64,000 nucleotides of DNA from Guillardia theta CCMP2712 (lineage: Eukaryota; Cryptophyceae; Pyrenomonadales; Geminigeraceae), in assembly GCF_000315625.1 (NCBI RefSeq), contig NW_005434667.1, positions 922,438 to 986,437 on the forward strand. The letters run 5' to 3'. The notes below the pieces were generated by a model. It was not told the origin of the DNA, searched no databases, and was given only the letters and a program-made list of their open reading frames with translations. Positions 23,386 to 34,537 of this stretch are shown here, piece after piece. A program made the position numbers and the translations under genes. Within the stretch, counting starts at the first letter, position 1, and each line of letters begins with the position of its first letter.

Positions 23386-26144
23386 TCACTGGAATGAAGT
23401 TTGCAAAATATGCCTCACGGATTTTGATGTCGAGAGATCGAATGCTTTCCTTCCAGTCTCATCTCTCATCATGCAGTCTGCTCCCTGCTCAATCAAATTC
23501 CGCACGCATTCCTCGCTGTTGGATCTGGAGGCCAGATGCAGGGGAGTCATACCAAAGTCATCCTGCACGTTAACCTGGAACTGTTGAGCTGTCAGGAGGT
23601 TTCGGAAGTTGAGATAGAGAGACCTGTCCAGTCTTGAACAGCATCTTCATAATCGGCAAGTTGCCATTCATCGCTGCGTAATGCAGTGCATTCCTTCCAA
23701 CATCATCGGCCGCGACGAGGTTGACGTCTAGTTTCTCCTTGTCGCTGTTGACGAGAGATTCTCTAGTCAAAGTGGTCACTAGACATCACAATCATCCTCT
23801 TGTCTTGTCTCACCCCTCAAGGAACCATTGGACCATCTCCCGGTTGTTGCAAGACACGTGGAAATTGAAGGCTGTCCTCCCCTTCTTGTCCTGAACGTTG
23901 ACGTCCGGGTCGAGCTTGGCGCCGTGTAGTCTCGCTCGGATCAGTCTGACAGGAAAAGGAATCAACAGCACCAGTCTGACGTCAGCTACTCCTCACCTTT
24001 GCGCAACCTCGGGCTTCTTGATCGAGTGCAGGGGCGTAGAGCCGAAGGAATCCTTGTGACAGGGATCTGCTCCTGCACCCAGCAGCGATCCCGCTGACAT
24101 CCCCTCCTTCACGTAATGCAGGGCCGTGCGATTGCTGAGATCGGTCTTGCTCACAAGGACGGTTCGCAGTTCAGGAGGAGAAGAGAGCAGGGCATCGACA
24201 AACAGGTGCCAACCCTGCTAACTGCATGAGATGCGACAAGAAACAGGCAGCCATGCGCTCTCGGTCTTACCCTCTCCGCAGCGATGTGCAACGGGGTTTT
24301 CCCCAAGTCATCTGATTCTTGTGACAGCCGCTCGTGATCTTTTGCCACCTTTGTCGATGATGATAAGAAGCAACATTATGAAAGAGGAACTTGCCTTGAC
24401 CGCCTTCTTCACTTCATCCAGGACCCTAGTTTCGTCGTCCCGATATTCTTCAAGAAGACTCATCAATATCATACTGCTCTTCAACGCCTTTGGGGAAAAG
24501 GCATCAGAACTTGAAACCTCAAAGGGGACTAAAAGAATAGATGCAGAAAGCGATAGTAGATCCGGCCATAGTAGATCCGGCAAGGTGAGGAAAGAGGAGA
24601 AGTGGAGAAGAAAATGATTATTAAAGAATTACTTCGTGAGTCTGATACATCATGCTTCCAATGCGCATTTCCTCCCTCAGTGAAAAGGACCCTGTTCCGA
24701 GTCTTGATGACGAATGTCAGACGTGAGGCAGAGATTCACAATCATAACACATACAGGATGAGGTCGACATCGACGACACCATCAGTCAACCCATTCTCCG
24801 TCCATTCATCTCTCATTTCGTTCCGAAACCTTTCGAAGGAGGACGCGCTCCGGATTTCCGTCCATTCGTTCTTGTGGTTGATATGCCTTCAAAAAGTCTC
24901 TCAACTTATCGTCCGTGGAAGAACAAACCTTACCTGAAATGTGCGACCTTCCGAAATCTTTCTTTTAGCAAATTGCACAATTCGGGCCATTCAATGTTGA
25001 ATGGGAATTTGACTTCTATAATTGATTCATCGGCGTACGGTAAATGATTCGAAATTTTCAATGTTATGCTCCTGAAGCTCTTTAGAGGTTTGTCGCAATC
25101 ATCAAAATGCTTTGAACCTTATGGAATCATTCCTAGCTTTTTCTGAATTGCTATGGCTGCTTTGAGAAGATGCAATAAGCTCTTTCTGCTTTTTCATTCT
25201 TTCTTCTCGAAGGGCTGTTGGGTCTTTTTCATCTGCAGCAAAAGTCATGGTGACCCACTCATGGATAGGAAGCAAACAGTACCTATCGCCTGTGCGATGA
25301 TAATGATATCTTGCTTGATCTTCATGAGATCTTTTCTCTCGTCAACAACGGTGTTGACAACAGCCTCCAGCCTCGAGCTCGTATGTCCAGTGGTAGAAGG
25401 CGGTCTTGCCTCAAGATCTTCAAGAAGCCTTGTTCTCATTTCTTGGATAAACATCAGATCCAAGTAAGAAACAAACGCACACATTACGCTTGACGAACAG
25501 CTGATGTGAAATCTCTGAATCTACTCGATTCCTCTTCTTGCCTCCTTCTTCGAACCACAGGAACCCGGTGACCTTCTGTTTGACCAGAGCCCTGGCGTCT
25601 TTCAAGAAAGTGAAGAAATCGTCTTCAGAGCTTGAATTGAAATCATCAGCTCGAACAGAAACGGCCCATTAGCTTCTCACCTCATTTCTAGAACAAACTC
25701 TGGCTGATGGCTCTCCAGCAACATCATAAACCTGGACGGTTCAGCTGCAAGATAGGTGAGCATGTGAAGAAGAGGATAGGTTGGATATTCTGGGAGCACT
25801 GACGTAATGCTCGCACACTCGTTCGTCTTCCTGTTATCCGCCCGCACTCTCGTCCTCGTCCTCGTCCTTGTATTCATCGTCCTTATCGTCCACATCCTAG
25901 TAGCCTAACCTCAACTTCCTCGACCTTCTCGATCTCATCATTCTCATTGTCATCGTCGATGTCTCAAATCTCCTTCGCTTGCCCAGCTCTTGCTGCTGCA
26001 CCTGTGCCTCCTCCCTCCTCCCCCCTGCTCCTGCTCCTGCTCTGCTCCTGATCATTATCCTCCTCCTGTGCTGTGTTGATGTCCATCCTCCTCCTCCTCC
26101 TCCCCCCCCCCCAACCACCCCCTCCTCGCCTTACCCTCTGCCAT
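23386..26144 (-). CDS. ankyrin-repeat protein with acidic N-terminus
   Basis: Many short exons on the minus strand. The likely start at 26144 (MAE) splices in phase to an acidic stretch (IDDDNENDEIEKVEEVE) and then LPEYPTYPLLHMLTYLAAEP. A helical middle follows: FLKDARALVKQKVTGFLWFE, RLLEDLEARPPSTTGHTSSR and ALKSSMILMSLLEEYRDDET. The C-terminal half contains ankyrin repeats with the TPLH core: LGKTPLHIAAERV, RTALHYVKEGMSAGSLLGAG, FGSTPLHSIKKPE, VGRNALHYAAMNGNLPIMKM and FGMTPLHLASRSNSEECVRN. The stop is at 23386. Ankyrin repeats mediate protein binding; the partner is unknown. The exon set between 24600 and 25240 was not resolved, and the N-terminal exon order is an inference from splice phases. 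Confidence 0.75.
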
Positions 26145-26385
26145 GATGTTCTTGTGAGGTCCCGCCAAGGCTACTCCGACAGTACCCTCCCCCTTTCTGA
26201 CCCGCATCCCCGCGCTTTCCCATCAGGGAAACAAAAGAAGGAAATTTGCGACCCCCTGTAGCAGACAAGTGGAGGAGGAACTATACGACGATGGCGAAGA
26301 CAATGCAGACATTAGAGTGAGAGTGAGAGTGAGAGTGAGAGAGCATGATATGAAGATGAAGATGGAGAAGATGATGGGAGCAAAG

Positions 26386-27982
26386 ATGAAGGGGGGATCT
26401 GCCATAACGAGACTCATCGTGATAGCCGTTGTAGTCCTGTTAACATCGCAACCACTCGCCGGCTCCCGTGATGGAAATTTTGGACGCTCGAGCGTAGAAG
26501 GACCGGGTTGGAGAAGGAGAGCCACAAGGAAACTCGGGGCCTGTCTTTCGGATGGCGTCCAGACTCTGCGGCTGACTGGAGGAGGTCCAAATGAGGAGGG
26601 GCAAGTGCAAAGGAACGCTTTCGAGTCGTTCTTGTCGTTCTTGTCCTTGACTCATCAGAAAGAGGCCCGGTTGCTGGCATATGACACTGTCATCTACATC
26701 ATGGATCAGACCATCAAAATGCTAGTCAACAGGAATCAAGATAACTCTCGCGAGCCTGTCATACATTACTCGATCGAAATGGAAGAACGCATAGCCGGTC
26801 CGGGATCGCCGCAAGGAGCAGAGAAGGTTCAGCACCTTACTGATTTCTCCTCGATATCTCTTCATCTTGACTGCGCATGCCTCACCACAGGTGATGGAGT
26901 TCCTCTCATCCATAGGGCTCGAACCTATCGGCCCCCTGGCGTCCTCGGGAACTGAAAAGAAGCTCCGGCTGCAGCGGATCTGTGACATCACCGTTCTGAG
27001 AGACTCAAGGAGAATTGCGTTGGAAGCGATGAATGATCTTCGCCTTCGGAGCCAGCACGAGAGGCATGAAGATGCGATGGACGTGGAGGAGGATGCCCGC
27101 GGTGACCTGCGGGCAAGCGGCGATGTCCGTGTCGAGCTACTGGAGAAGGAGATGCAGAAGGCTGCGAGTGAACTGAGATTCGAAGATGCTGCGAAGCTGA
27201 GGGATGCATTGGAAGTCCTCAGGCGGCAGTCTTCTGATTCAAACGCCCAGCAACAGTCGAAATCCCCAAGAGTGGGCGGAGCTAAACCAAACAGCGATTT
27301 CCCATGTACAAGCGGTATTCGAAAGTCTTCAAATAGTCCGCCAGGTGCTATTGGTGCTCGGAAACCCTATCAGCGGCCGAGCCCGACTCTTTGGCCACAG
27401 AATGATAATGAATTTCAAGGTTTGCTCCACTTGTGTTTCCTCTCCCCATATTGCGTTTGACTCAAGCTCTTGACAGACAGTGACTCTGAGAAGGTAGATC
27501 CAAGAGACTCGGCGATGTCTGAGGTGAGATATGACAAGTGATCGAAGTGGTTGATGTCTGGTTGTTAGATCCTGAAACAAGCCAAGGAGGCGATGAACAA
27601 AGTTGCAGATGATGAACTCAACATCCGACAAGTAGGCTTTCAGACACCTTCTTTCCCCTGATTTGATTCTCTCGGACCAGGCTGCGTTGGCGAGTGAAAA
27701 GAAGTTGAAAGAACTTGTTTCAGCGAAAAAAGGTGATTCGGGCCGTTCAGGTTTTTCAGTCGGAACTGAATTCATTGCAGATAAAGAGAAAGTGAGCACT
27801 TTATTATCTTCTCTTCAGCTCTTACATGGCATCTTCACTCGAGTAAGAATTTTTGCTGTTGTCTTGGAAAACTCACGAATTATTCCTAGGTAATCGAGTC
27901 ACCTGGAGAGCAGGATCTCAGAATTGTGCTTCCATCTTCTGAAAACTTTCTAGAGCGTATGACAGGCTATACCTCTATGTGA
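26386..27982 (+). CDS. signal-peptide protein with PUB-like domain and UVR motif
   Basis: A signal peptide (ITRLIVIAVVVLLTSQPLAG) is followed by a basic segment lacking Phe at +1, as expected for periplastid-compartment rather than stroma targeting. The next region (AYDTVIYIMDQTIKMLVNRN, then EKVMEFLSSIGLEPIG after an intron at about 26827-26890) fits the PUB/PUG fold that binds the Cdc48/p97 tail. A UVR motif follows (LEKEMQKAASELRFEDAAKL). Further phase-0 or phase-1 exons lead through ILKQAKEAMNKVADDELNIR to a possible stop at 27982. Because UBX exons begin about 300 bp downstream on the same strand, the two may be one gene. Upstream in-frame ATGs (26374, 26269) exist, but 26386 best suits a signal peptide. 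Confidence 0.65.
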
Positions 27983-28082
27983 GGGTCACATGCACGCAGA
28001 GTCTGGATGTTTACATTCCACAGTGTCGAACTATCTACAGGTGAACAGATCCCCCCCTTGCTAGCCCGATTGACTCGCTGCT

Positions 28083-28290
28083 CCTCAGTCTGTTGGCTTC
28101 TACCACGACGGTCACGGTGAAGTTTTGCGAAATTCCATACAACTTGATTTACTTTTTGACGCAGAAAAGCTTGTGTTACCAGACGATTACCCTCTCTTTC
28201 TGATTCGAGAAGCCGCGGCATCAGTCGGTACATATATTATCACGACGTTTTGTGAATGTGACTTGTGTGAATGTGACATATTTTAAGAAC
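28083..28290 (+). other. exon-like segment between PUB and UBX parts
   Basis: After an acceptor at about 28089 a frame reads SVGFYHDGHGEVLRNSIQLD and PDDYPLFLIREAAASVGTYI before a stop near 28285. The upstream piece YLYVRVTCTQSLDVYIPQCR at 27967-28039 can join to it. This probably belongs to a gene linking the flanking domains, but one splice phase upstream did not fit. A one-base assembly error or a missed intron would explain that. Confidence 0.4.
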
Positions 28291-28295
28291 TCGAA

Positions 28296-29251
28296 ATGGA
28301 TCCACTGCTTGCAAAAGCGACGGAACAAGTCGTTGGAATTCCTTTATTTCTTTGTTGTCTGATGAGGGCGCGATCAAGCAGGATATTATTTCGCGATATC
28401 CCGACTATGCATCGAGAAATCCAATAATCCTCCTGCCAGCAGATCGTAGCGGCAAACCACAAGCAGAGGTAGACTTGAACAGAGACAGAGTGATCAGACG
28501 TGACTTCGGCATCAGGATTATCCCGAGGAGGTGTACGACTTCAATGCTAAGTACTTTCCTCCTGTCTTTGGGTCCACCCGGTTGATGGTTGCCGCAGAGA
28601 CTTGCTTCTCTGCCTTGAGAGCAACAAACGACGATACGAGGAGAGCTCTCAGCTAATGTGGGTTCAGTCTGCGAGCTCTGCAGTGCGGTGTCTTCTGATG
28701 AGGCTGTTTGCTGCGTAGGACACGGAAGATGCGAGAGGCTCGTCATAGCACTAGGAAGAACATCTCAGAGCCGGGCAACATCAGAATCCGGTTCGGCGAC
28801 GGGTGTTTCCTCCAAGGGACTTTCGACGGAGATGTAGGGCAATGAGATTTGGTTTGTGCGCGTGACCCTTGGGCAGGAGAAGATTTCGTCCATCTTCCAT
28901 TTTGTTTCTGCATCTTTGAAGGAAAGAAGAGATTTCACCCTCAAGGTGCTATCGAGCTCTTCAATAGCCTTCACCTTACCTTGTCATGCAGACTGTGCCG
29001 CCTGTCAAGTACCTCGAAAAATTCCTCGACAACAAGATTGCTGGTGATGCCTCAACAAGATCTTTGTGGCAATGACATACTTGACGAAGACATGAATCTA
29101 TTTCCCAACGGGATCGTTAATGTCCTATGCAAGGTTTGCATCGAGCAAAATTGACGTAGCAGGGCTTTCTGAATCGTGGTCTTTCCAGGAAGGAGCAAAA
29201 CTGATCAGAGAAGGCATCCGAGACGACATTCCACTACAGATGCAAGGCTGA
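28296..29251 (+). CDS. UBX-domain protein (possible C-terminal part of the PUB gene)
   Basis: The last exons form a complete UBX domain: GNIRIRFGDGCFLQGTF, then (intron about 28834-28876) EKISSIFHFVSASLKERRDF, then (intron about 28946-28991) TVPPVKYLEKFLDNKIA, DMNLFPNGIVNVLCK, and the C-terminus EGAKLIREGIRDD with TGA at 29251. UBX domains have a ubiquitin fold and bind the Cdc48/p97 N-domain. Upstream, exons from ATG 28296 (MDPLLAKATEQ, YPDYASRNPIILLPADRSGK, YPEEVYDFNAKYFPPVFGST) are phase-consistent with each other. Their junction to the UBX exons near 28650-28712 is not resolved. PUB plus UBX in one protein is the known layout of UBXN6/PUX2-type Cdc48 cofactors. Confidence 0.68.
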
Positions 29252-29294
29252 CAGTCTCCCTCCCTCCCTCCCCTCCCCTCCCCTCCCTCCCCTC

Positions 29295-29394
29295 NNNNNN
29301 NNNNNNNNNNNNNNNNNNNNNNNNNNNNNNNNNNNNNNNNNNNNNNNNNNNNNNNNNNNNNNNNNNNNNNNNNNNNNNNNNNNNNNNNNNNNNN
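29295..29394. other. assembly gap (100 N)
   Basis: A run of exactly 100 N preceded by a CCCT/CCCCT repeat. The round number suggests a placeholder gap caused by the simple repeat. Confidence 0.99.
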
Positions 29395-30085
29395 ATCACT
29401 CGCGTTCTGCTTTCCCTTCCGGCTTCTTCTGTCATCCCTCGCCCCTTCTCCGATCAGCCTCTTACCCATCTATCCTTCTGTTGCTCCCAACGTCCATTTG
29501 AAACATCTTTTTTCCCACCTTTCTTCGACTTCCACAGTTTTGTACTGCTTCTTACCATGCTAAGGTCCCATCTCTTCGCTCCTCTCTCTCATCTCTTACT
29601 TCTTCCCTTCCCTTCCCTTCCCTTCCTCTTCACTTCACTCGCTTCTCCTGTTATCATCTACCTACTACCTCACGCCTGCATTTTTCTCCGTGACGTAGAA
29701 ACAAAAAGGTCAAGTTACAACCCCCCCCCACAAGAAAAGCACCCACCCCTTCAAATACCAAAGAAGCACCCCAAAACAGCAGGTAGTACCCACATATGCT
29801 TCATTCCCACCCCTTGTTTTATGCCCCTTGGTAACGGTCCCAGTCACCATGCAGAGGCGGGATAGAGGACATTGAGTTTTAGGGGAGGAGAGGGAGGAGG
29901 GAGGAGAGCAGAAGAACAGGAGGGGAAGAACAGGAGAAGGAGGAAGAGGAAGAGGAGGAAGGGGGGGTGGGGGATGAAAGTGACGGGAGGAGATGGTTCA
30001 TGATAACGATAGATGTGCAGAGAAACGATAATCGATTTTTCTTACAGGAGGGTTTTGAAAATTTCTTACTCCTTCAACAGTGACC
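29395..30085. other. low-complexity intergenic sequence
   Basis: Pyrimidine-rich sequence with a CCCTT run near 29605-29630 and a C-rich island (29720-29830: CACCCACCCC, GCACCCC, TACCCACA words). A purine-rich GGAGGA/GGAAGA tract follows at 29880-29990. No gene is supported. Confidence 0.6.
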
Positions 30086-33016
30086 ATGGAGCAAAGCCGC
30101 AGAGCAAACACGTGGGACCCCAGGACTATGAATGACAAACTGCCAGTGCCGACAGGTCTAGACCCGGAGACCTTTGAAGCCATGTTCGAAGGCATGGGGG
30201 TGTCGCCAGCGTCGCGGCAGACATTCCCGTCTGAACCTCGACCTGGTCTCAGCGATGATCCCATGACGAGCAGCAAGGAGAGGTCCAGTGCCATCTTTCA
30301 CCCGGACACGCTGCTTCCTATAGAAGAGAACTCCTTCCCTTCCAATGGCACCCCACGGGGTTCTTCCAGTGACATGCCTTGGCCTGTTGGGATGGTTCTT
30401 GCTAACCACGGGATCTTGAGCAAGATCGTGCCCAACTCCCCGGTGTCGCGAGCAGAGCTTGTGTACGAGACAACGGTGAGCTCGGGGAGAGAGCGATCTT
30501 GTGTGCGCTGCTGACTCGCCTTGTCACTTGCCAGCCGGGACTGTGGCGGGGAGGATGCGAGGTTGGCGATCGGCTCGTTGAGATTGACGGGCAACGGGTG
30601 GACTCCATCACGCACAAGAGAGACCTGGCAGAGATGTTGAAGCGACTGACCAAGGTCAAGAGAGAGATCAAGCTATCCTTCTCGAGGAACGAAAGTGACT
30701 TGTTCGGTGGGATCTTGATCTGACCTTCATGTCCTTCATTCACTTGTACGTCCCAGGCTCGTCAATGACCAGCAGGGTCTACGTTGTGCTCGTGAGATGC
30801 GCAAGGCCGACAGACTCTGTGAGGTTCGAGGTTGCGATGGAACAGCAGAGCAGGAACGAGTGGAACGAGCGATACATGGAGGAGGCAGAGAAGCTGAGAG
30901 AGGTTGTCCTCGAGATGTTCTCTTGATGAGCTGACGAGAATCGTAGGAGACCGACACGAGGACCAAGATGGAAGAAGTGATCTTGACCTTTGGCATCAGC
31001 ATGTTGATCGCTCAGATCTTGTGCAGGAGGAGGCGTACAACGCCATCGAGCTCGAGTTGAAGTGCGCTGCTCGCTGTGTCTCTTAGATACTCTCCTGATC
31101 ATGAGGCTGCAGGAAGATGCAGGACAGGATCCTCGCAGCTGATGCCGAGTCGAGCGTCTTGCGATCTGAGAACCGACAGCTGCAGTCGCTGCTGGAGGAA
31201 GCTGAGAATCGTCTGGCAAAAGTTGACAGCCGTAGGTGTCGATTTCGTGGCTGACGTGCCTCAGGTACCGCTGGAGCAGGCGAAGGCCAAGCAAGAGCAG
31301 ATGAGGCTGCAGGAAGCGGAGAAGCAGGTGTCGCAGGTGAAGGAGGGGAGTTCGGTTCTTCTCGATCTCACTCATTGTGCAGTTGACGGAGGTCAACAGA
31401 GATCTGTCCAACAGACTTCAGTCGTCTGAGACGAAGGTGACGGAGGTGAATTCAAGCGCTCAGCTGAGAGACCGTAGATGAGCAACCTGGCGGTCGAGAA
31501 GGCCAGACTGATGGAGGAGCTGGAGAGTCTGAGGAGGGCGGAAGGCAACGAGACCAGCCAAGAGCTCCAGCTGCTGAAGAGACAGGTCCCTTGCTCGCTC
31601 CCTCTCAGTCTCGCGACCCTGACCATTGAACTTCCTTAGCTCGAGGAGCGGAGCGACAGGATCGCGGAGCTGGAGGACCTGCTGGAGGAGTCGAGGAGCA
31701 AGGCGATGCGGGAGATGCAGCAGTCGATCTCTCTGGAATCTCAGATTCAATCCCTGCAGCTGAGGAACGAGGAGCTGGAGGGGAAGGTGGGTCCATCCTT
31801 TGTGCTGCTTAGACGCTCCCTTACTTTCTCTCCAGCTCATCTCTGCCAACAGCGCCCTATCGCAGCCCCAGTCGCAAGATGACCTACTCAAGATACGTGA
31901 GCTTCAGGCCCGGGTGAGGACGAGCGTTCTGGCGTATTGGTCGCTGACAAGCCAGGCAGGCGGAGGAACTTTCCTACGACAACTTGCAGGCCAACAATGA
32001 GATCCAGGAGCTGCAAGAGAGGCTGCAGCTGGCGTATGAGGAGAAGGAGAGGAGCGACGAGAGGAGCCAGGAGCTGGAGGTCCTCGTGCGCAACCTCAAC
32101 CACGAGAAATCTTCCCTTGCTGCCGAGCTTGAGGTCGCTCGTAGCAGCAGGCAGCAGCCCGACGTCTCCTCCTCCTTCCCAGTCGACAAGAGCCGAGGCT
32201 ATGGCACCGTCCCCGAGCAGGCTATGCGGGAGACTTACAACTTCCGCCAGACGAGGGAGGAGCAGCGGGGGTCGGCTGTCATGCCCAGGACGATCCCAGC
32301 AAGGGAGGAGAAGCTGGATGAGTTCCTCAGCAAGCCCCTGGACGAGTTCATGCAGGCTCGGCCGCTCGACTACGATCGCGAGCCGCAGGGTGGGGGGACG
32401 CGCTACGAGCCCTGGGGGAGAGACGGGAGCGACTCCCCCGAGTACAGCGACGAGGATCAGGACAACGACGTGCAGAAGCAGAGCTCGGAGAGGATCTCCG
32501 CCCTCCAGGTCGACCACTTGTGCTTGGATGACGTCTGAGAGCCATGCAGGCGAGGGCCAACATGCTAGACCAAGAGCTCCGTCAGCTGACGCAGCGAGAG
32601 GCTCCTCCTCGGTAACTCACCTCCTCCATTTCCTTCCCTCCTACCATGCTCTTCCGTTTCTTCTTTTCTATTGTCCTCCCTCCCTCCATCCATCCATCCC
32701 TCCCTCTCCCCTTCTCTCGCTTCCCTTCTTTCCACCTCGACTCACACGAATGGCTGCAGGAACTCTGGTAAATCTGCCTTCTACTCTGCATACAGGGAGC
32801 AGGAGAGCAGCGAAGACGACACTCCGCCTGTGCCCAACAACCCGACCAGCAAGCCTCCGGTCCAGCAGTCCGCCGCCATTGTAGGGCAGGAGCCGCGATC
32901 TAGTTGGGACTGACGTGTGTTGGCTCGCAGGCTGCGGAGAAGATGATGAAGAACTGGGACTCGGAGGACGAATCCGACGAGTACGACGACTACATCGACA
33001 CCCTGACGCGAGGAGG

Positions 33017-33067
<51 letters not shown>

Positions 33068-33092
33068 TGTTATCAGCGAAGACCTTATGTGA
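30086..33092 (+). CDS. PDZ-domain coiled-coil protein with C-terminal polyglutamine
   Basis: ATG 30086 follows an AACAG acceptor-like site. The first two exons encode a PDZ-like domain: WPVGMVLANHGILSKIVPNS, then VGDRLVEIDGQRVDSIT and the helix AEMLKRLTKVKREIKLSFSR. The rest is a long, multi-exon coiled coil: NRQLQSLLEEAENRLAKVDS, LMEELESLRRAEGNETSQEL, ERSDRIAELEDLLEESRSKA and EIQELQERLQLAYEEKERSD. A low-complexity Asp/Ser region follows, then KMMKNWDSEDESDEYDDY and 15 Gln before the stop at 33092. Such proteins are usually scaffolds at membranes, cytoskeleton or cilia; the specific role is unknown. Exons between about 30730 and 31100 are the least certain, as more than one frame is open there. 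Confidence 0.75.
33021..33065 (+). repeat. coding CAG repeat, 15 pure units
   Basis: An uninterrupted run of 15 CAG codons encoding polyglutamine eight residues from the C-terminus of the PDZ/coiled-coil protein. The lack of CAA interruptions suggests recent expansion. Confidence 0.95.
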
Positions 33093-33353
33093 CCTTTCTT
33101 CCCTTCATTTCAAGATTCCCTTCACATACAAACAATTGAAATATTTGTCTTTGTCAAGATGAGCTGGCATTGCACCATCTACACCCTCGTAATGAACATC
33201 TTCGGAAACTTCTCCTCGATGGTAAAGCAAGCAGCAATCGCCTCCTCCTCCTGACCCCCCCGTCCTCCCCGTCCCCCTCCCCCAGCACAGATGAAGCATT
33301 GCAACGCGCACAATTTCGCTTCCATGAGACTGGACTCGATGGTCGGACAACTT
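33093..33353. other. short convergent intergenic stretch
   Basis: The 3' flanks of the PDZ protein and the minus-strand gene starting at 34430. A minus-strand frame continues through here but shows no recognisable domain. Confidence 0.4.
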
Positions 33354-34430
33354 CTAGTCGATCTCCATCGCTGCTTCCACCGAGTAGGGAGAGGGGCTCC
33401 TCCTCCTCTCCACCGCCTGTTCTCCCACGTTCTCTGTGGGATAGTGCACGTGCGAGTCGAGGACTTGGATCCTGTCATCCTCGCATGCCCTATCAAGATC
33501 CTTGGAGGCATCGAGCTCGCTCGTCGAGCTTCCTGGCATTCCCTCCAGCCAAGGAGAGTACAAGATGATGTCACGGCAGACTGGAACGCCAGAGCCCAGC
33601 AGGTTGGCGGTGGCGATCGCCGAAGCCTGTTCGAACAAGGCAGGAAGATGCTCCTTCATGTGTACTCTTCCTGTTGACAGCAAATACTTGAGAGTCTCCA
33701 GGTTTAGCTTGTCGCTGAACCCAAAGGCAGAGCTGTTCACCTCGAAGCTCCTCCTTCTTGCCCCAATGGCCGGAACATTCGCTAACGCATTGCAGCTCTC
33801 GATTGTCACAACTTCTGTACATCCCTCACCGCTTGCACCGGCTTCCTCCTCAACCTTGGAGCTTTCAGCCTGCAACATCGACGATGTTCCTTCGCCCTCA
33901 TCGCCCGATTTTGCACGTTCCCCTGAAACTGTTTGATTGCGGAGACTATCTTCAAGTTCCACGGCCCTCTTCCTAGCTGCTTTCAGATGCTCCTCGCGCT
34001 CTCTGACATATCTCCGCATGCACATATCCTTCAGCACATCCTTCGATCTGCTACCGGGCATGTCCGCAGACAGAAGATTCACCCTGCCTGTCGGTCGCGC
34101 CATTACATTTCCTCCCCTTATGGGCTCGACCTCACTCGCCCAGTTCGAGTTCCTTCCATCGCCTCTCAGCAATGGGGGAGGGGCCGCAGCTTGCGCAAAG
34201 ACTGAACATAGAAGAAACAGAGAGAAAAGGCGCTTGGGCCACCAGGTCCTCAGTGCCCGGCGAGATAAACTGAGGGGGCGGATTGTGAGGAAGCAGGGGG
34301 GGCAGGGGAATGAGGAGGAGGGGGCGGGGGGGAAGGAGGAGAGGAGGAGGAGGAGAATGGAGACAAGGATGGAGGACTTGAGGACGTCAGGTGGGGGGGA
34401 GGAGGAAGAGGGGGGGGGGAAGCGACGCAT
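33354..34430 (-). CDS. unrecognised protein with N-terminal signal sequence
   Basis: A frame of 358 codons runs to the stop at 33354. Its first 70 residues are Pro/Ser/Leu-rich and skewed. A credible signal peptide lies at about residues 68-86 (RLFSLFLLCSVFAQAAA), so the true start may be an internal ATG or a short spliced exon. Downstream is a basic helical stretch (MCMRRYVREREEHLKAARKR) and a second region (NLETLKYLLSTGRVHMKEHL, ASAIATANLLGSGVPVCRD). No family is recognised. If the cleavage is after the Ala triplet, the next residues are Pro-rich rather than Phe-led, which would favour secretion or the periplastid space over the stroma. Confidence 0.5.
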   Translation of the reverse strand: MRRFPPPSSSSPPPDVLKSSILVSILLLLLSSFPPAPSSSFPCPPCFLTIRPLSLSRRALRTWWPKRLFSLFLLCSVFAQAAAPPPLLRGDGRNSNWASEVEPIRGGNVMARPTGRVNLLSADMPGSRSKDVLKDMCMRRYVREREEHLKAARKRAVELEDSLRNQTVSGERAKSGDEGEGTSSMLQAESSKVEEEAGASGEGCTEVVTIESCNALANVPAIGARRRSFEVNSSAFGFSDKLNLETLKYLLSTGRVHMKEHLPALFEQASAIATANLLGSGVPVCRDIILYSPWLEGMPGSSTSELDASKDLDRACEDDRIQVLDSHVHYPTENVGEQAVERRRSPSPYSVEAAMEID

Positions 34431-34537
34431 GCTAAGCAGAGTCTTCCGCTTCCTCCACCATGTCGAACAATCTTTACCGTTATAATTCGTTACAAAAGTG
34501 GTTATAAACGGTTGGGTTCTCGTGGCCGTGAGTCAGC
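34431..34537. promoter_or_regulatory. shared 5' flank of divergent genes
   Basis: Only about 107 bp separate the start of the minus-strand secreted-type gene and the ATG of tryptophanyl-tRNA synthetase, so a bidirectional promoter is likely by position. No specific element could be named. Confidence 0.4.

Noticed and set aside
28765-29154. Minus-strand exons reading VKAIEELDSTLRVKSLLSF
   Set aside because: They can be spliced in frame, but the opposite strand gives a complete UBX domain with consistent introns, so the minus-strand reading is an antisense shadow.
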